Assembly (NCBI GenBank): GCA_947095585.1
Contig: OX352763.1
Coordinates: forward strand, 42,520,010 to 42,584,009
DNA from: Nephrocerus scutellatus
Lineage: Eukaryota > Arthropoda > Insecta > Diptera > Pipunculidae
Direction: 5' to 3'
DNA length: 64,000 bases
Position 1 is the first letter of the stretch, and each line of letters opens with the position of its first letter. Below are positions 44,935 to 56,470 of the stretch, in pieces. A program made the translations under genes and the position numbers. Under the pieces are notes generated by a model. That model did no database searches, was not told the DNA's origin, and was given only the letters and a program-made list of their open reading frames with translations.

Positions 44935-47078
44935 AGATAATAGATTTAAAAACACAAGCCTCATAAACGTTCACGCATCTACAGGGTATTCCCCAGATGA
45001 TGAAAAAGAAGTATTTTTTGAATCAGTCGAACGGGAACTCAGGCATGGAGTTCAATATGATGTAAAAATCATTCTGGGGGATATGAATGCTAAAATAGGT
45101 AGGGAACCAGTATTCAGGCAGTACATTGGCACCCATAGCTTACACGAGAACATTAATGACAATGGACAACGAGTCATAGAGATGGCAGGAAACAATAATT
45201 TGGTCGTTGCGAATACAAGGTCTGCGTTTAAAAATATCGACAAAGCCACCTGTTTATCTCCTGATGGAGCTACTCGAACCAGATAGACCACGTGTTGATA
45301 GACCGCCGCCAAAACCCGAACCTGATGACGGTACGAACGCACCGAGGTGCTAACGTCGACTCGGAACACTATCTTGTTGGTATGGTGCTCCGAGCGCGGA
45401 TTGCATCATCACGAAAGACTGCATCCGCGAATCGGATTCGAGTCAACACGGATGCCCTTTGCAAACAAAAAAACCGGAAACAACTACGGTCAAGCGAAAG
45501 GACTCACCCTTAATGCAGGGAGAGTAAGTCCTGTGGCTGAGATGTCGGGCTTAGAAGAGAAATGGACACGCCTTATGAATATAATAATGAATGAAATGAA
45601 TATAAAGAGCTCAGAAGATATGAAAAGACAGTTCACCTTCGAAAGAAAGCAGCCTGGGAGAAGAATCTCGTCCGTGAACTAGAACAATACAGAGAGCAAG
45701 GACCGCACCAGGCGCGGAAGTTCTACCAAAGAGTCCGCGGTATGACGCAATATACACCGCGTTGCACGTACTACAAACACAAAGAGGGTAATCTGACCGC
45801 CGATGTTAAAGGCATCGTAGAGCGATTAGATGAGTTGCTAAATGGTCAGCTAACTGAGGAATTGGAGACTCCACCAATGACCGAAGACCATACTATGCTG
45901 CCGCCAGCAACCATAGACGAAGTTGGCAGAGCGATAAAACGGCTCAAATTAATAAGGCCCCGGGATCAGATGGGATCCTAGCGGAACTGATAAAAATAGG
46001 AGGCACATTACACCAAACAATTCATGAACTAATAGTGCAAGTATGGGAGAAAGAAGCTTTGCCAGAAGACTGGCGAAGAGGCATCCTGTGCCCTATACAT
46101 ATAAGGGGAGATATCACAAAATGCAGCAACTATCGTGGTATAACGTTGTTGATTACCGCGTATAAGATTTTCTCCTATTTCCTTCAAGACGCTAAAGAGT
46201 TTCAAAACTCTCTACACCATCTTTTTATAGACTTTTAAGCCGCCTATGATAGCATAGGTAGAGTAGAACTTTATAAAGCCATGAGGAAATTCAGCATCCA
46301 AAATAAACTGACACGACTATGTAGGTTGACCATGACCAATGTTATAAGCCAAGTAAAACTATCCGGATCACTATCAAGCCCACTCAACATCTATAACGGC
46401 ATGCGTCCTATTCAACCTGGCATGGAGAAAGTGATCCGAGAATCTGGCTTAACGGCGAGAGGAACAATCCTCTATAAGTCCATTCAGATACTGGCATACG
46501 CAGACGCTATTGACATCTTTGGTAAAAACTCAAGAGCTATACAGTAAGTTTTCATCCAGATCAAGCAGGCGGCATGAAATCTAGGGCTGCAAATAAATGA
46601 GAGCAAAACAAAGTACATGGTGGCCACGTCTGCGACTAGAAGATCCAACATTGATCGCGTAATTAAAATAGTGGAGCGTGAATTTGAAGTAGTGCAATCC
46701 TTTAATTATCTCGGATTAACTATAGCAGCCGATAAAAGCATGGAACCAGAAAAAAGCGCACGGTTGCTTAAAGCCAAGAAAGCCTACTATAGGCTGTCAA
46801 GACTCTTCAAATCCAGGAACTTAACCATAACATCCAAGCTGCTGGTATATAAGACAATGGTCATACCAGTACTTACATATGGATCCGAGACTTGGGTGCT
46901 TAGCAAAAAGCATTCTGACCTCTTATCCCCGTTAGAGAGAAAAGTCTTACGGATGATTGTTGGCACCGTGTGTGAGGAAGGACGATTCCGTAGACTCTAT
47001 AATGATGAGATACACAAGCGTTACCGCGATGTCGACATCGTTAAGAGAATTAAGCTCGGTAGGCAGCAGCAACCTTAT
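44935..47078 (+). mobile_element. RTE-clade non-LTR retrotransposon, copy c (broken, both ends truncated)
   Basis: The APE core is at 44995-45290 (VKIILGDMNAKIGREPVFRQ, HENINDNGQRVIEMAG). SEHYLVGMVLRARI at 45360 is the altered SDH-type end motif. RT follows with EEKWTRLMNIIMNEM, EALPEDWRRGILCPIH, NYRGITLL, MTNVISQVKLSGSLSSPLN and ILAYADAIDIFG at about 46490, where the second catalytic Asp of YADD is Ala. The C-terminal ORF 46617-47108 (163 codons) reads ATSATRRSNIDRVIKIVERE, FNYLGLTIAADK and PVLTYGSETWVLSKK. It stops at IKLGR (47077) and lacks the last ~60 residues and tail. Confidence 0.9.
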
Positions 47079-47377
47079 GGTATGTTTAGTGAGGTCGTAG
47101 CTAATTAAAATAATAACAGAATAGACTAAGTTCTTAGCCTTTCCTTACATTGTCAATTAACTAAACAAATCTAAATCTCCAATCGTTCAACTCTCGGTTG
47201 TACTTGAATATGCTCAAAGGATCATCTGTGGGAATCAACAACTATAATTTGAAACTAAAAATACTATACTGAAACGCCAATAACGTCGAAAACAAGATTA
47301 TTGAACTATATTATTCTATGAAAACAAACTTGATAAGTATTGCTTGTACATATAAGCGAAACTTTTTTATAAACAAA

Positions 47378-47653
47378 CTAGCTGTTCCCGGGCGCTTTGC
47401 TACCCGCCCACTGACGCCACGCCCACTTGCACCCGCGTTTCCCGGCTGCCCCATCCCACTGACCCCCGCCCTTTGACCACCCGCCCACTGACGCCACGCC
47501 CACTTACACCCCAATAACTAACCAACTCACCAATCCAGAAAACTATAGAACCAAAACTTATGCAGGCAAAAAATTCTTTATATGAATATATATGCAGGGA
47601 AAACTACATTTTCCACCCCACCCACCCCCAACGACTTTCTGTTTATTTAAATA
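47378..47653 (-). mobile_element. Helitron 3' portion, truncated
   Basis: On the minus strand it ends CGGGTAGCAAAGCGCCCGGG AACAGCTAG followed by T: a short GC hairpin and CTAG, the Helitron 3' terminus. It directly abuts the next Helitron and has no 5' TC end of its own. It holds a direct repeat, CCCGCCCACTGACGCCACGC, at about 47404 and 47481. Confidence 0.75.
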
Positions 47654-48194
47654 CTAGCTGACCCGACAGACGTTGTCCTGTCCCACTTTCAATATTGGAA
47701 CAGAAATGAAATGACTTTTGCTGGACAGATCGCGAATCAACACAAATTTAATTTTATTTTAAGTTAGGCTGGAATGCGTTTTTCCAAAGTTTTCATTCAC
47801 CGAAAACATTCAATAGAGTTATTTCCTCAAAATATATATAATTTATCGATTTCCAAATTTTCCCGCCGGGAACATAACGAACAAAACAATTTTTGCTGTT
47901 TATCAGAATTTTTCGACTTTCCTTTGTAATTTTTTTTCCCTAGGACTATAACGAACAAAACAAAAAAAGAATTACGCTAATCCATCGTTCGAATCGTGAG
48001 TTATGGTCGCGAGTTCACACATAAATCCTATGGAAAACAGCACTTTCAGTTTCCGGGCATCTGTTCTATTTTTTTCTCTCGCATAAACCTTATTCGGACT
48101 ATGGCGAATTTATAAAATAAAAGTTAGCCAAATCGGTCCAGTCGTTCTAATTTTTTTTTCACTTTAAAACCTATTCTCATACTTATATATTAGA
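47654..48194 (-). mobile_element. Complete non-autonomous Helitron (541 bp)
   Basis: On the minus strand it begins TCTAATATATAAGTATGAGA and ends GGACAACGTCTGTCGGGTCA GCTAG, a widespread insect Helitron 3' end with a GAC...GTC hairpin. It lies exactly between A and T. No ORF. Inside, AATTTTCCCGCCGGGAAC- and CCTAGGACTATAACGAAC-type words repeat twice (GAACATAACGAACAAAACAA / GACTATAACGAACAAAACAA). Confidence 0.88.
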
Positions 48195-48397
48195 TTATAT
48201 GGTGTGTGAATTTGAGCCAAATCGTTCCATAAATAGGAATTTTCGAAAAAAAAAAACGATACCAGCGCCAACTAGCGGGGCTGAACCAACTCAGAAACCT
48301 TCGCGGGCTCATGCACAACAACTTTGCTAACGATCATCACATGATCAAATGCATACTTTACGATTCTATAAAGGACATACACACAAACATTCACTTT

Positions 48398-49180
48398 TAA
48401 ATTCTCTATAATAACTTCACTTGCCCGTGTGTTTGTGGATTTGTGGATTTGTGGGTTTGTGGGTTTGTGGGTTTGTGGGTTTGTGGGTTTGTGGATTTGT
48501 GGATTTGTGTGTCATGGAATCTTAAGATCAATTTTTGACCCACTTCCCAAAGTCCTGTTTTATTGAAATTTTGCACACAGCCATATCTCCGATGACAACA
48601 CTTTCTATTAAAATTTGAGGACCCTCGGGCCACGGGGTCGGTGGGCTCCCCTACAAATATTTTACAAAATGTTACTCGATTTTCTTCAAATTTTATACAC
48701 ATGTGATTCTGATTCGTGGGGCCCCATAACTTTTTTTAGAAAAATTATCCCAATTTTCTTCAAATTTAATACACATGTGTATCTCCAATAGACAACACTT
48801 TTTGTAAAAAATTTTGAGACCCCGGGCCCCAGGGTCATTGGGCCCCAAAAATTTTTTTAAAATAATTAACCAGATTTTTTTAAATTTTATATACGTCTGT
48901 ATCTCCGATGGGCAACACTTTTTGCAAAAATTTTGGAGACAGGGTTTGGAGGGTCATGGGGCCCCAACAAATTTTTTAAAAAACTTAACCCGATTTTTTT
49001 TAAATTTTATATACGTGTGTATCTCCGATGGACAAAATTTTTTGGAGTTAGGCCCTGAGGTCCGAGGGGTGCCCATATAAATTTTTTAAAAATTAGCTCG
49101 ATTTTCTTCAAATTTTAACACATACCCATCTCCTATTAGAGAATTTACATGAAAAATTGTATTTTTATGGGTTGTTTTTT
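48398..49180 (+). mobile_element. HINE-like element, full-length reference copy (about 780 bp)
   Basis: 5' end AAATTCTCTATAATAACTTC, ACTTGCCCGTGTG. Then a GTTTGTGG octamer microsatellite (48428-48508), a first unit (ATTTTTGACCCACTTCCCAA), about five tandem units of 110-130 bp each with CCCGATTTTCTTCAAATTTT, ACATGTGTATCTCC, GACAACACTTTTTG and a CCCCGGG-rich island. The 3' end is CTCCTATTAGAGAATTTACA TG, ATGGGTTGTTTTTTA. The inverted ends AAATTCTCTA/TAGAGAATTT are subterminal. Confidence 0.85.
48428..48508 (+). repeat. (GTTTGTGG)n octamer microsatellite
   Basis: About ten units of GTTTGTGG or ATTTGTGG within the HINE-like element. Confidence 0.95.
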
Positions 49181-49199
49181 ATATATATAGATTCTAAAA

Positions 49200-52100
49200 T
49201 TCACTCTGATCCTAAGTTTCAAATATATCGTAACCATCGTGACGACGTAGATGCTTCTGCTAAATAATGTGCAATCCCATCAAACTGCGAGTGAGATTAT
49301 AAGTGAAAATGGCATGTTCGCAACATTATTCTTGACACAGAATTGCACGTCGCATCAAATGAATCGAAACGTACAACAAATTACATAGTTGTTTCACATA
49401 AAAAAGGTTTATTATCAGATTTTATGACCAATGTTATGAAATAAGCATCGCTTTAGAAAGTCTAAGGGATGCTGTTCCTGACCAGTGCTTGGAAGCGACT
49501 ATCACAAGAAATTATTAAAAAAGCTGTTGATCGTATTCTGCATTTAATGTTGGTTGATGTTGGAGACGATGATCCGGAATTCTATGTTCTGAAATCTCAA
49601 ATTTCGCACAAACTAAGGTGTGCACTTAAGAACAATACATTTGCTTCTGATATACTATAGCCTTCTATAATATTTTAATTTAATTACACACACAGAAAAA
49701 AAGATATAACTAATTATAGATTTTGCCATCAAAATGTAAGTTGTGTGGATGTATGATAGAACTAGCCATGTTCCATGTAACTGAGGGCGCAGAATAACAT
49801 ATATAAATAGAAATACATAAGAATACAACATTCTAAGCTATAAGCTTACAAGTAATAAAATGTGTCCAAATGAACCGAAAAAGCCATCAGAAAGAGTCCT
49901 GGCGAGAATTAGATGACTGAGGATAATGAAGGATTCTTACAAGGGCCACCGCTAATGAGTACCAAACTAATATAAAATTTTGTTAAATTGTTTTTTAAAA
50001 CCATAATTGAGTTGCGTTCGTAGGTTTTAAGAAGCAATAAATATTCGTCGTTTTTTTTATTTAAGCCTTTTGAAATCATTTTGCAAGTCTTCGTCGTCAG
50101 TATGTGCATTTCTTTTGTTTACTTAATCCTTCTCCGTCGACAGTATTATGGATACTAACTTGTAATACCTCATTCGCTTGAATTCTAAAAATAAAATAAG
50201 CTGTCCTAAATTCTTTTGTACCATTCCAGGTAATACAATTACAATAAAGTAGCAAGCTACCAAGTTCCGTGGAATGAATTAATAACTAGATTCGAAACAT
50301 TCAAAACCATTCGAAACAAGCTTTAAGACAAATTATTTTTGTAATCGGTTTACTTTGTCAGCAGATTAAAAATAGGAAACACCAAAGGAAGATGCTTTCC
50401 TAGAAAGATTTACAATGTCCATATAACCAATTGCTAATATTCTCTTTTCTATTTCTATTTCCCAGATGTTTAGGTTTTTTTTTATCACTTACCATTGAGC
50501 ATGCTATATTTTGTGTATTGTGTAATAAACATATTTTTTGTAGTTATCATTCTTTGGTGTGATGACTTTACGTATTAATGTCAAACTATTACAACCGTCA
50601 TGGTCATGCAATAATCCAATTTAACCGAAAAACCATAATATCTAACGAAGGTTAGCATTTGCCCCCACCCGCAATTCACTTGAAATCACTTGAGTCTAAT
50701 GGTCTCATCCACATGTTGAACACATGAAAAATATTTAAACAACCAACAACCTGAAAGCAGCACAAACCAAATGGAATGTGCCAGTGAAGACAAAGGACTT
50801 TCACGGTACAACGTATTGTCAAGAGTGCAAATGTATGCCCCACTTGATAATGCAGACGAACGAAAGGACGCTCATAGGAACACACTCTGGTGCAGAAGAC
50901 TACGTTATTCATGGCATTTCACATGGATTCAGGTGGAAATGTAGAGCTGCGGAACCGGCAACAATGATGAATAAATCCGGAGACGGTCTTAAATTTTTTG
51001 TTAACAAAATGCGAACGGGAGAGAAAAAATTTCATGTCAGCAGATATTTATGTATAGCGACCAATGAATGAAATTTGAATGGCATTCATTAGCATCTATC
51101 ATTGAAGGGTTTTTCTCCTTCGTGTGTCCTTCTTTTAGCTCGAAACGAGGGTTCGAAATTATAGTAGCTAACATTCTTGGAGTCTTACCACATACCAAAT
51201 AGAAAGATAAAATACTATATGGGTACCCCACCCTTGGTAAATCCATAGAAAATGATTCAGCTCTGCTTGAGTGCACAGCGCTGTTGGCAGGATTGTTCTG
51301 ATATTGTTTTATATATGTATACGAGTTTGTTAAAGCTTACTTATCGCAATGTGGACAAATGCGCTATTTAAGCAAAACATCTGTAACGTCCCATAGCTTG
51401 CGAAATCTTCTTTAAAAATTTGTTAAATCTTTTTATATTTTTAGGAAAATGTTGAGTCGCCAGTTTCGTCTTCGTCTATGTTGTTTTGAGATTGAGTTTG
51501 AGCATACAATACAAGTTAAGGTGTCGCGGTACGCGGACGTCAATAAAGAAACACAAATTTTCTATTTGGAGGTGGATAAGAAAAAAACCTTAAACTGTAT
51601 TCTACCATTATTTATATTGTATCCTCTTTTGCTTATTCTGCAACTTAAAACAATTTTAATTCTAAGAAACAATTTGAATAAAACAGTAAACGAATTTTAC
51701 TTTGAATGCAACGATTCTGCAATGTCAACGGTAATGGAAACTGAATCGGAAACTTAGTGTGGGATTGTGTGAGAACAATGTGGCCATTGTTTTTGTTTAC
51801 TTCAAAGATAATAGATAATTAGACACAGGACTTGTTTCTTCTCATTAACACATCTGCCACCCAGTTGGTCTCTTTTGCATCTTGTTAGTATTCAAATATG
51901 AAAAGCAAAAAAGGGAATTGCACCCTTTCATAAATCTGCAGGGTGCATTAGAATGTGGCGATGTGTACAAGTGCGTTCCACTTTAGTTCGCTTTAGGTCA
52001 AGTTAGTGCTTAACCTATTACTGTCAAATCAAAATTAAATATCTTATCGGCATGACATCTAAAAATGATTTAATTTTGCAAATCCTCCAGCAGTTTGGCG

Positions 52101-52395
52101 ACTGAGGGCAGACTGTAGTAGAGTTTGTTCCCTTTTGGCAAGAAAGTAAATATTAATATTTATTAATATTGATAATATAATATATATATTTAAAAGAAAA
52201 TAGTAGCGGGTCTTAGCTGCTGCACATGGCGCACATAATGTCTTTTTTGAATGCCAAGTTGTATAAAACCGGCGAAAATATCGTTTTCGGAATCTTTAAG
52301 TCAGAGAAGAAGACTTTATATAATATGTGAAACGTTACTTAAAGATCATAACATTAATATGAAATTGCATTCTTTCGTAAATTCTTTTTGTATTT
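49200..52395. other. Intergenic stretch with isolated ORFs
   Basis: The ORF at 49469-49660 (AWKRLSQEIIKKAVDRI...) is weakly reminiscent of the C-terminal 'W-x-x-x-S-x-x-x-I' part of pogo/Tigger transposases, but too short to call. The ORF at 50778-51071 (97 codons) has no known motif. Confidence 0.3.
51449..51760 (+). CDS. Possible exon or small membrane protein, unknown
   Basis: 102 codons from the ATG at 51449 to a TAG. AAATCTTTTTATATTTTTAG just upstream is a good splice acceptor, so it could be a last exon. It has a charged, Tyr-containing start (VSRYADVNKETQIFYLEVDK), one strong hydrophobic segment (about residues 51-68, ILPLFILYPLLLILQL) and an acidic end (METESET). No family is recognised and no partner exon was found. 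It may be chance. Confidence 0.25.
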
Positions 52396-52402
52396 ATTAT
52401 CA

Positions 52403-52870
52403 GATTATTATCACCATCATTTAACCACAACCGGGTTCCAATACTGGCCTCCCGCAAAAAATCTCTCTACCGGTCCCGACCGACGTCATTCGGTTTGGCA
52501 TCACTAAACTCTGGGCGTCCTGGTCCTTTTAGCGTACCCTAGGCTGGCCTCGCTGTCTTGTCACATAAATCTTACCGCAAAGGACTTTTTAGGCAGGTTA
52601 TATGCTTATTCAATTCTGGTCATATGTTTTGCCTTATCATAGAGTCTCGGAATTCCCTTCCTCATATACAAGGCCACAAATTCTCCTCTAGAGTTTCCTC
52701 TCGAAACTTGATAAGAGCTTTTTGCAAAGTACCCAAGTCTCGAATCCATATGTAAGTCCTGGGATGACTATTGTCTTATACACCGGCGGATGGTATGTAA
52801 TATTTAAATTCCTGGATTTGACAGCATTGACACACTAAATAAGGCTTTGTTGCCTTTAAGCAACCGTCAG
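52403..52870 (-). mobile_element. RTE-clade non-LTR retrotransposon, copy d (3' part, decayed)
   Basis: On the minus strand: LKGNKALFSVS- (matching LKAKKAYYRLS of copy c), IPGLTYGFETWVLCKK, then a region with deletions, and QDAQSLVMPNRMTSVGTGREIF with the 3' end ACCCGGTTGTGGTTAA and an (ATG)n-like tail at 52403-52420. Frames shift repeatedly. Confidence 0.8.
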
Positions 52871-53149
52871 TTAGCTTCCATTTTACAACTCTTGAAAGCG
52901 CTCCTTCCATCCTTCCATGATGCCTTTGAGATTGGCGATCAGGTTACCTACAGATTACAGTTTAAATTTTTTAAAGAAGAGAAAACAGCTCATCTTAACG
53001 ATTCAGATATAAAATTGAAAATGTATGAAGAGGCTAATAAATAATTTGTGATGTTTCCAGCAAAGCTTATACATTTCATAACAAAAAGCCTTCGCTCTCA
53101 AGAACAGCATCGTCAATCATCCACTTAAGTTAATATTTTTTATTTAAAA

Positions 53150-53545
53150 TCTATATATATAAAAGTGAGACTTTGTGTGTATGTATGTATATTCCGTATG
53201 GACTCCTAAAATCTTCAACCGATCGCGTTTAACATTTGTGTAGGGGTTTTATACCATAATGAGCACTTAATAGGCATAGTTGGAAAGTGTTCAGACTCTT
53301 GGGTCCACAAATTATGAATTTTTCAGAATTTTTGAATAGCACAAGTAGCGTTCTGAAACTGTTTGGTGTTTAACGAAAACAAGAACCGCCATATTTTGGA
53401 AGGAGTCGGACACTGGGTGCTTTTGATTGTTTTCTTCGTATTTAATTTTTTTTTTCAATCTTATTTTCATAAACTGTCCAGCCATTTATAGTTTTATCAA
53501 ACGAAAACGAACCCGTCATATTTTGAAACGGGATCCCTGGCCACT
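53150..53545 (+). mobile_element. Helitron 5' end, interrupted
   Basis: TCTATATATATAAAAGTGAG, ACTTTGTGTGTATGTATG, then ATGGACTCCTAAAATCTTCA ACCGATCGCG is a very common insect Helitron 5' region. TC follows A at 53149. A SINE has inserted at about 53546. I could not find a convincing CTAG end beyond it. Confidence 0.72.
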
Positions 53546-53833
53546 GGGCGCCGTGGCTCAGTGGAAGTGAACATGGCTGCTGAGCAGGAGGTTCAGGTTC
53601 GAATCCCAGCAACACCAAAAGTATTTTTTACTGTGTCCCACCTCTCGCGAATGGGTGACAAACGTTCCGAGAGTAATACCTTGTCACGGAAAGTTTCTCA
53701 ATTCGCCGTTCGGATCCGGCCTTAAATTGTAGGTCCCTTCCATTTGTTTCCAAAAAATTAACATGCGCAGTACAAATGGTCGCGAGAAGTTAGGCCTTGG
53801 ACCAATGGTCTGTCGCGCCGAATATTATTATTA
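53546..53833 (+). mobile_element. tRNA-derived SINE, copy 4 (full length)
   Basis: GGGCGCCGTGGCTCAGTGG, GGTTCGAATCCCAGCAACACC, CACCTCTCGCGAATGGGTGA, CTTGTCACGGAAAG, GGATCCGGCCTTAAATTG, GGTCGCGAGAAGTTAGGCC, CAATGGTCTGTCGCGCC and an AATATTATTATTAT tail. The flanks ATCCCTGGCCACT (53532) and ATCCCTAGGTCAAT (53833) look like a diverged target duplication. Confidence 0.9.
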
Positions 53834-54088
53834 TCCCTAGGTCAATGGATCATATACATATTTTTTCATGTTGCTATGAATCCTCTAAATCTAGAGTATA
53901 GAATGAGAGAACGAAGTGCTCTCATTGCATGTACTTATGCATATGAGCGCGTTAGCGTTCTAAATATTGCTTAAAATTAAATCGACTCGGTCTACGCAAT
54001 CCAAAGATGTGATGTGTGATATACGTTCTAGAATTAAATACTTCTATGGATTCCATTGTGGGCGCCTTTTTTTTTTTTATATAGAGAC

Positions 54089-54418
54089 TCATTGCCAAGG
54101 GAGGACTCCCTGAATGACTTGCGTCACGGCAATAAGTTGGGCTAAGCCCTGAACCAGCTGCTGAGCAGGAGGTTCGTGGTTCGAATCCCAGTAACACCAA
54201 AAGTATTTTTCACTGTGTTCCACCTCTCGCGAATGTCTGACACACTTCCGAGAGTAATAACTTGTCACGGAAAGCTTCTCAATTCGCCATTCAGACACGG
54301 CATTAAATTGTAGGTTCCTTTCATTTGTGTGAAAAAATGTACATGCACAATACAAATGGTCGCGAGAAGCTATGCCTTGTACCACAACAGTCTGTCGCGT
54401 CAAATATTATCATTATTA
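54089..54418 (+). mobile_element. tRNA-derived SINE, copy 5, with a different 5' head
   Basis: From CAGCTGCTGAGCAGGAGGTT onward it is the standard SINE (GGTTCGAATCCCAGTAACACC, body, GGTCGCGAGAAGC, CGTCAAATATTATCATTATT tail). The A-box head is replaced by TGCCAAGGGAGGACTCCCTG, AATGACTTGCGTCACGGC, AATAAGTTGGGCTAAGCCCT. That head occurs, reversed and without the SINE body, at 63075-63134. Confidence 0.85.
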
Positions 54419-54639
54419 CGGATTCCATTAATGCACCTGTCACGTGTCTCTCATATAAATCCAGTCATATCTCTGCCAAATTTCTGCTACCTTGCGTTAA
54501 ATATGATGCTTTCAGTAAAATTTGGTAAAATCATCTGTAGCATAGTGAAAAAACCGAAGGTACCTATGCTAGCTTGGGACCGAAACTTAATCAGGAAAAA
54601 CAAATTTAATAGCAATCGTTAAAAATGCAGCGAAAGATA

Positions 54640-55310
54640 TTTGCTATTACGAAACGGATAGGTCCACTATTTTGGTATCAAGCCAAGGATTATATACTCA
54701 GGGTGAAATAAATGAAGTCTACTAAAAAGGAACGATAACAATAAATAGCAACAATAAACTCCGAGAAGGATCAACGATGAGACTCATATTGAGTTTTAAA
54801 CGACAACATTGCAGTTTAACGGCGATAGTTAAAACGTCGGGCAAAGTCACAAGACCACTACTATATGGTTGTCGACCAGGAAACTTGGCCGTTTCTGTCG
54901 TAATAAAAACAACGGTTCTATATTTTCTTCATCGCCGTAGTTCTTCACAAACGTACTACTCATCTATAATCATACGACATGGAACTCGTACTAAATGCAA
55001 GATGGCCACCGCAAGAACGTTGGTTCTCTATTCATTGAAGAAGACTTATCTGAATGTTCTTCGGAAAAGTTATGGCGGCGACTTTGGACATTAACTCGTT
55101 AGTTAGTGAAGACGGCGGCACATCCTTATTTTTTTTCTCCATTCATTAAATAATAGTTATAGTTTATACAAAAAAATATCACATGGAATGCTGCTTCCAA
55201 GCACACGCGCATATCATAAACAAGCTTTTATGCGCAGAGTGAATGAATGAACAAGGAAAACAGGATCAGACCAAGCATTTCGTCTCCCATAAAATTTTTC
55301 GAGATTAATC
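54640..55310. other. Intergenic stretch, nothing recognised
   Basis: The ORF at 54777-55094 (105 codons) is open but motif-free. Confidence 0.35.
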
Positions 55311-55319
55311 TCCGAAATG

Positions 55320-55640
55320 AAACAAGTAAATGTAAAAAAACTTCGTTTTTCGGGTACAAACTTTTATATATACATCGAAACACGCCATATTTGGTAATAA
55401 TCGCCAAAATATCTGTTTATGAGATCGGGGCTATTTCAAAGAATTTTCTTTATTCCACGCTTCACACGTGCCACACGTGACTCGCGACACGCGCCAAAAG
55501 TGGGATATCAAACATTGAGGCACTCACAATTTCAGCCCGTGCGAAACGTGGCTAAAAAAATAAAAAAACAAGAAAATGGCGCGATTTCAAACAATCACAT
55601 GTATCAGACGCGAAACGTTACACGCGTTATACGTGGAATA
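55320..55640 (+). repeat. Dispersed repeat A, copy 2
   Basis: AAGTAAATGTAAAAAAACTT, CGTTTTTCGGGTACAAAC, ACATCGAAACACGCCAT, then CCACGCTTCACACGTGCCAC, ACTCGCGACACGCGCCAAAA and GTGGGATATCAAACATTGAGGCACTCAC correspond to copy 1 on the other strand at 26010-26550. Words like CGACACGCG recur to 55755. Confidence 0.6.
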
Positions 55641-55739
55641 AAAAAATGATATTTTGGACTTAGATACTAAAAAACGTTTCAACATTAAGGAAGGACCTCA
55701 AAAAAGACGAAAAAAAATTTCGACCCATCACAGGCGCCA

Positions 55740-55985
55740 TACGCGACACGCGTCATACTCAGAATTACCATTAGACCTATATTCAGAGATTCCTTCTTTA
55801 GCCGCACAATAATTATGTGGAATGAATTGCCCGACTCTGTGTTTTCGCATTTGTATGATCTAAAGTCATTCAAAACACATGTGCATAGACATCTCACCTT
55901 TTCCTCTCTTTAATTTCCAAACGCCCACGCTGTGCTAAGCATTATAAGGGTGCAGACCCCTAAAACGTGTGTACATTAAAAAAAA
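55740..55985 (+). mobile_element. CR1/Jockey-like retrotransposon, 3' end with UTR
   Basis: Frame: LRITIRPIFRDSFFSRTI, MWNELPDSVFSHLYDLKSF, KTHVHRHLTFSSL and stop at about 55911. The UTR has ACGCTGTGCTAAGCATTATA, AGGGTGC, then an A-run at 55978. It matches the C-terminus seen at 37247-37565 and 63431-64000. 5'-truncated. Confidence 0.82.
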
Positions 55986-56384
55986 CCCAAGATGGTGAGA
56001 TTGGAGAATACGAAATCCTGATTTAAAAAAAAAAAAACACTTGTCATCCGGAAGAACGACAGAAGTAACATAAAACTTTACATAACGATGTTCTCTTGGG
56101 TTAGATGATGGTGTTAGCGGTGGCGCTATTACCAAGTAAATTCCCAAATCTAAAATTAACAACACCACAAATGGACCAAATGTCCATTATAGAAAATATA
56201 GTGGAACAATAGTAAGGGAGTATAAAACCCCAGGTCCGAGGATGCATCTACAAAGCAAGCGTGCACTGTAAAAATCAAGACATATAGGAATGTGTAAAGA
56301 ACGAGTAGAGTAAGCATCACTCACATCAGCTCACTTTTTTAGCCGTAGATGTTAATTTTGATCATTTTATTTTATGCCTTATGT

Positions 56385-56470
56385 TTTAATTGACCCCTTT
56401 AAAAACCTCGACCGAGATCCTCTTAAGACCCCCTCAAGACGCCCACAAAACCCCCCAAAGACTTAAAAAC
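56385..56470 (+). repeat. Strand-asymmetric C/A-rich repeat, copy 2 (short)
   Basis: GAGATCCTCTTAAGACCCCC, TCAAGACGCCCACAAAACCC is the same type as 17645-18060. Confidence 0.7.

Noticed and set aside
49469..49660. pogo/Tigger transposase remnant
   Set aside because: The resemblance is limited to a few residues and no DDE motif or ends are visible.
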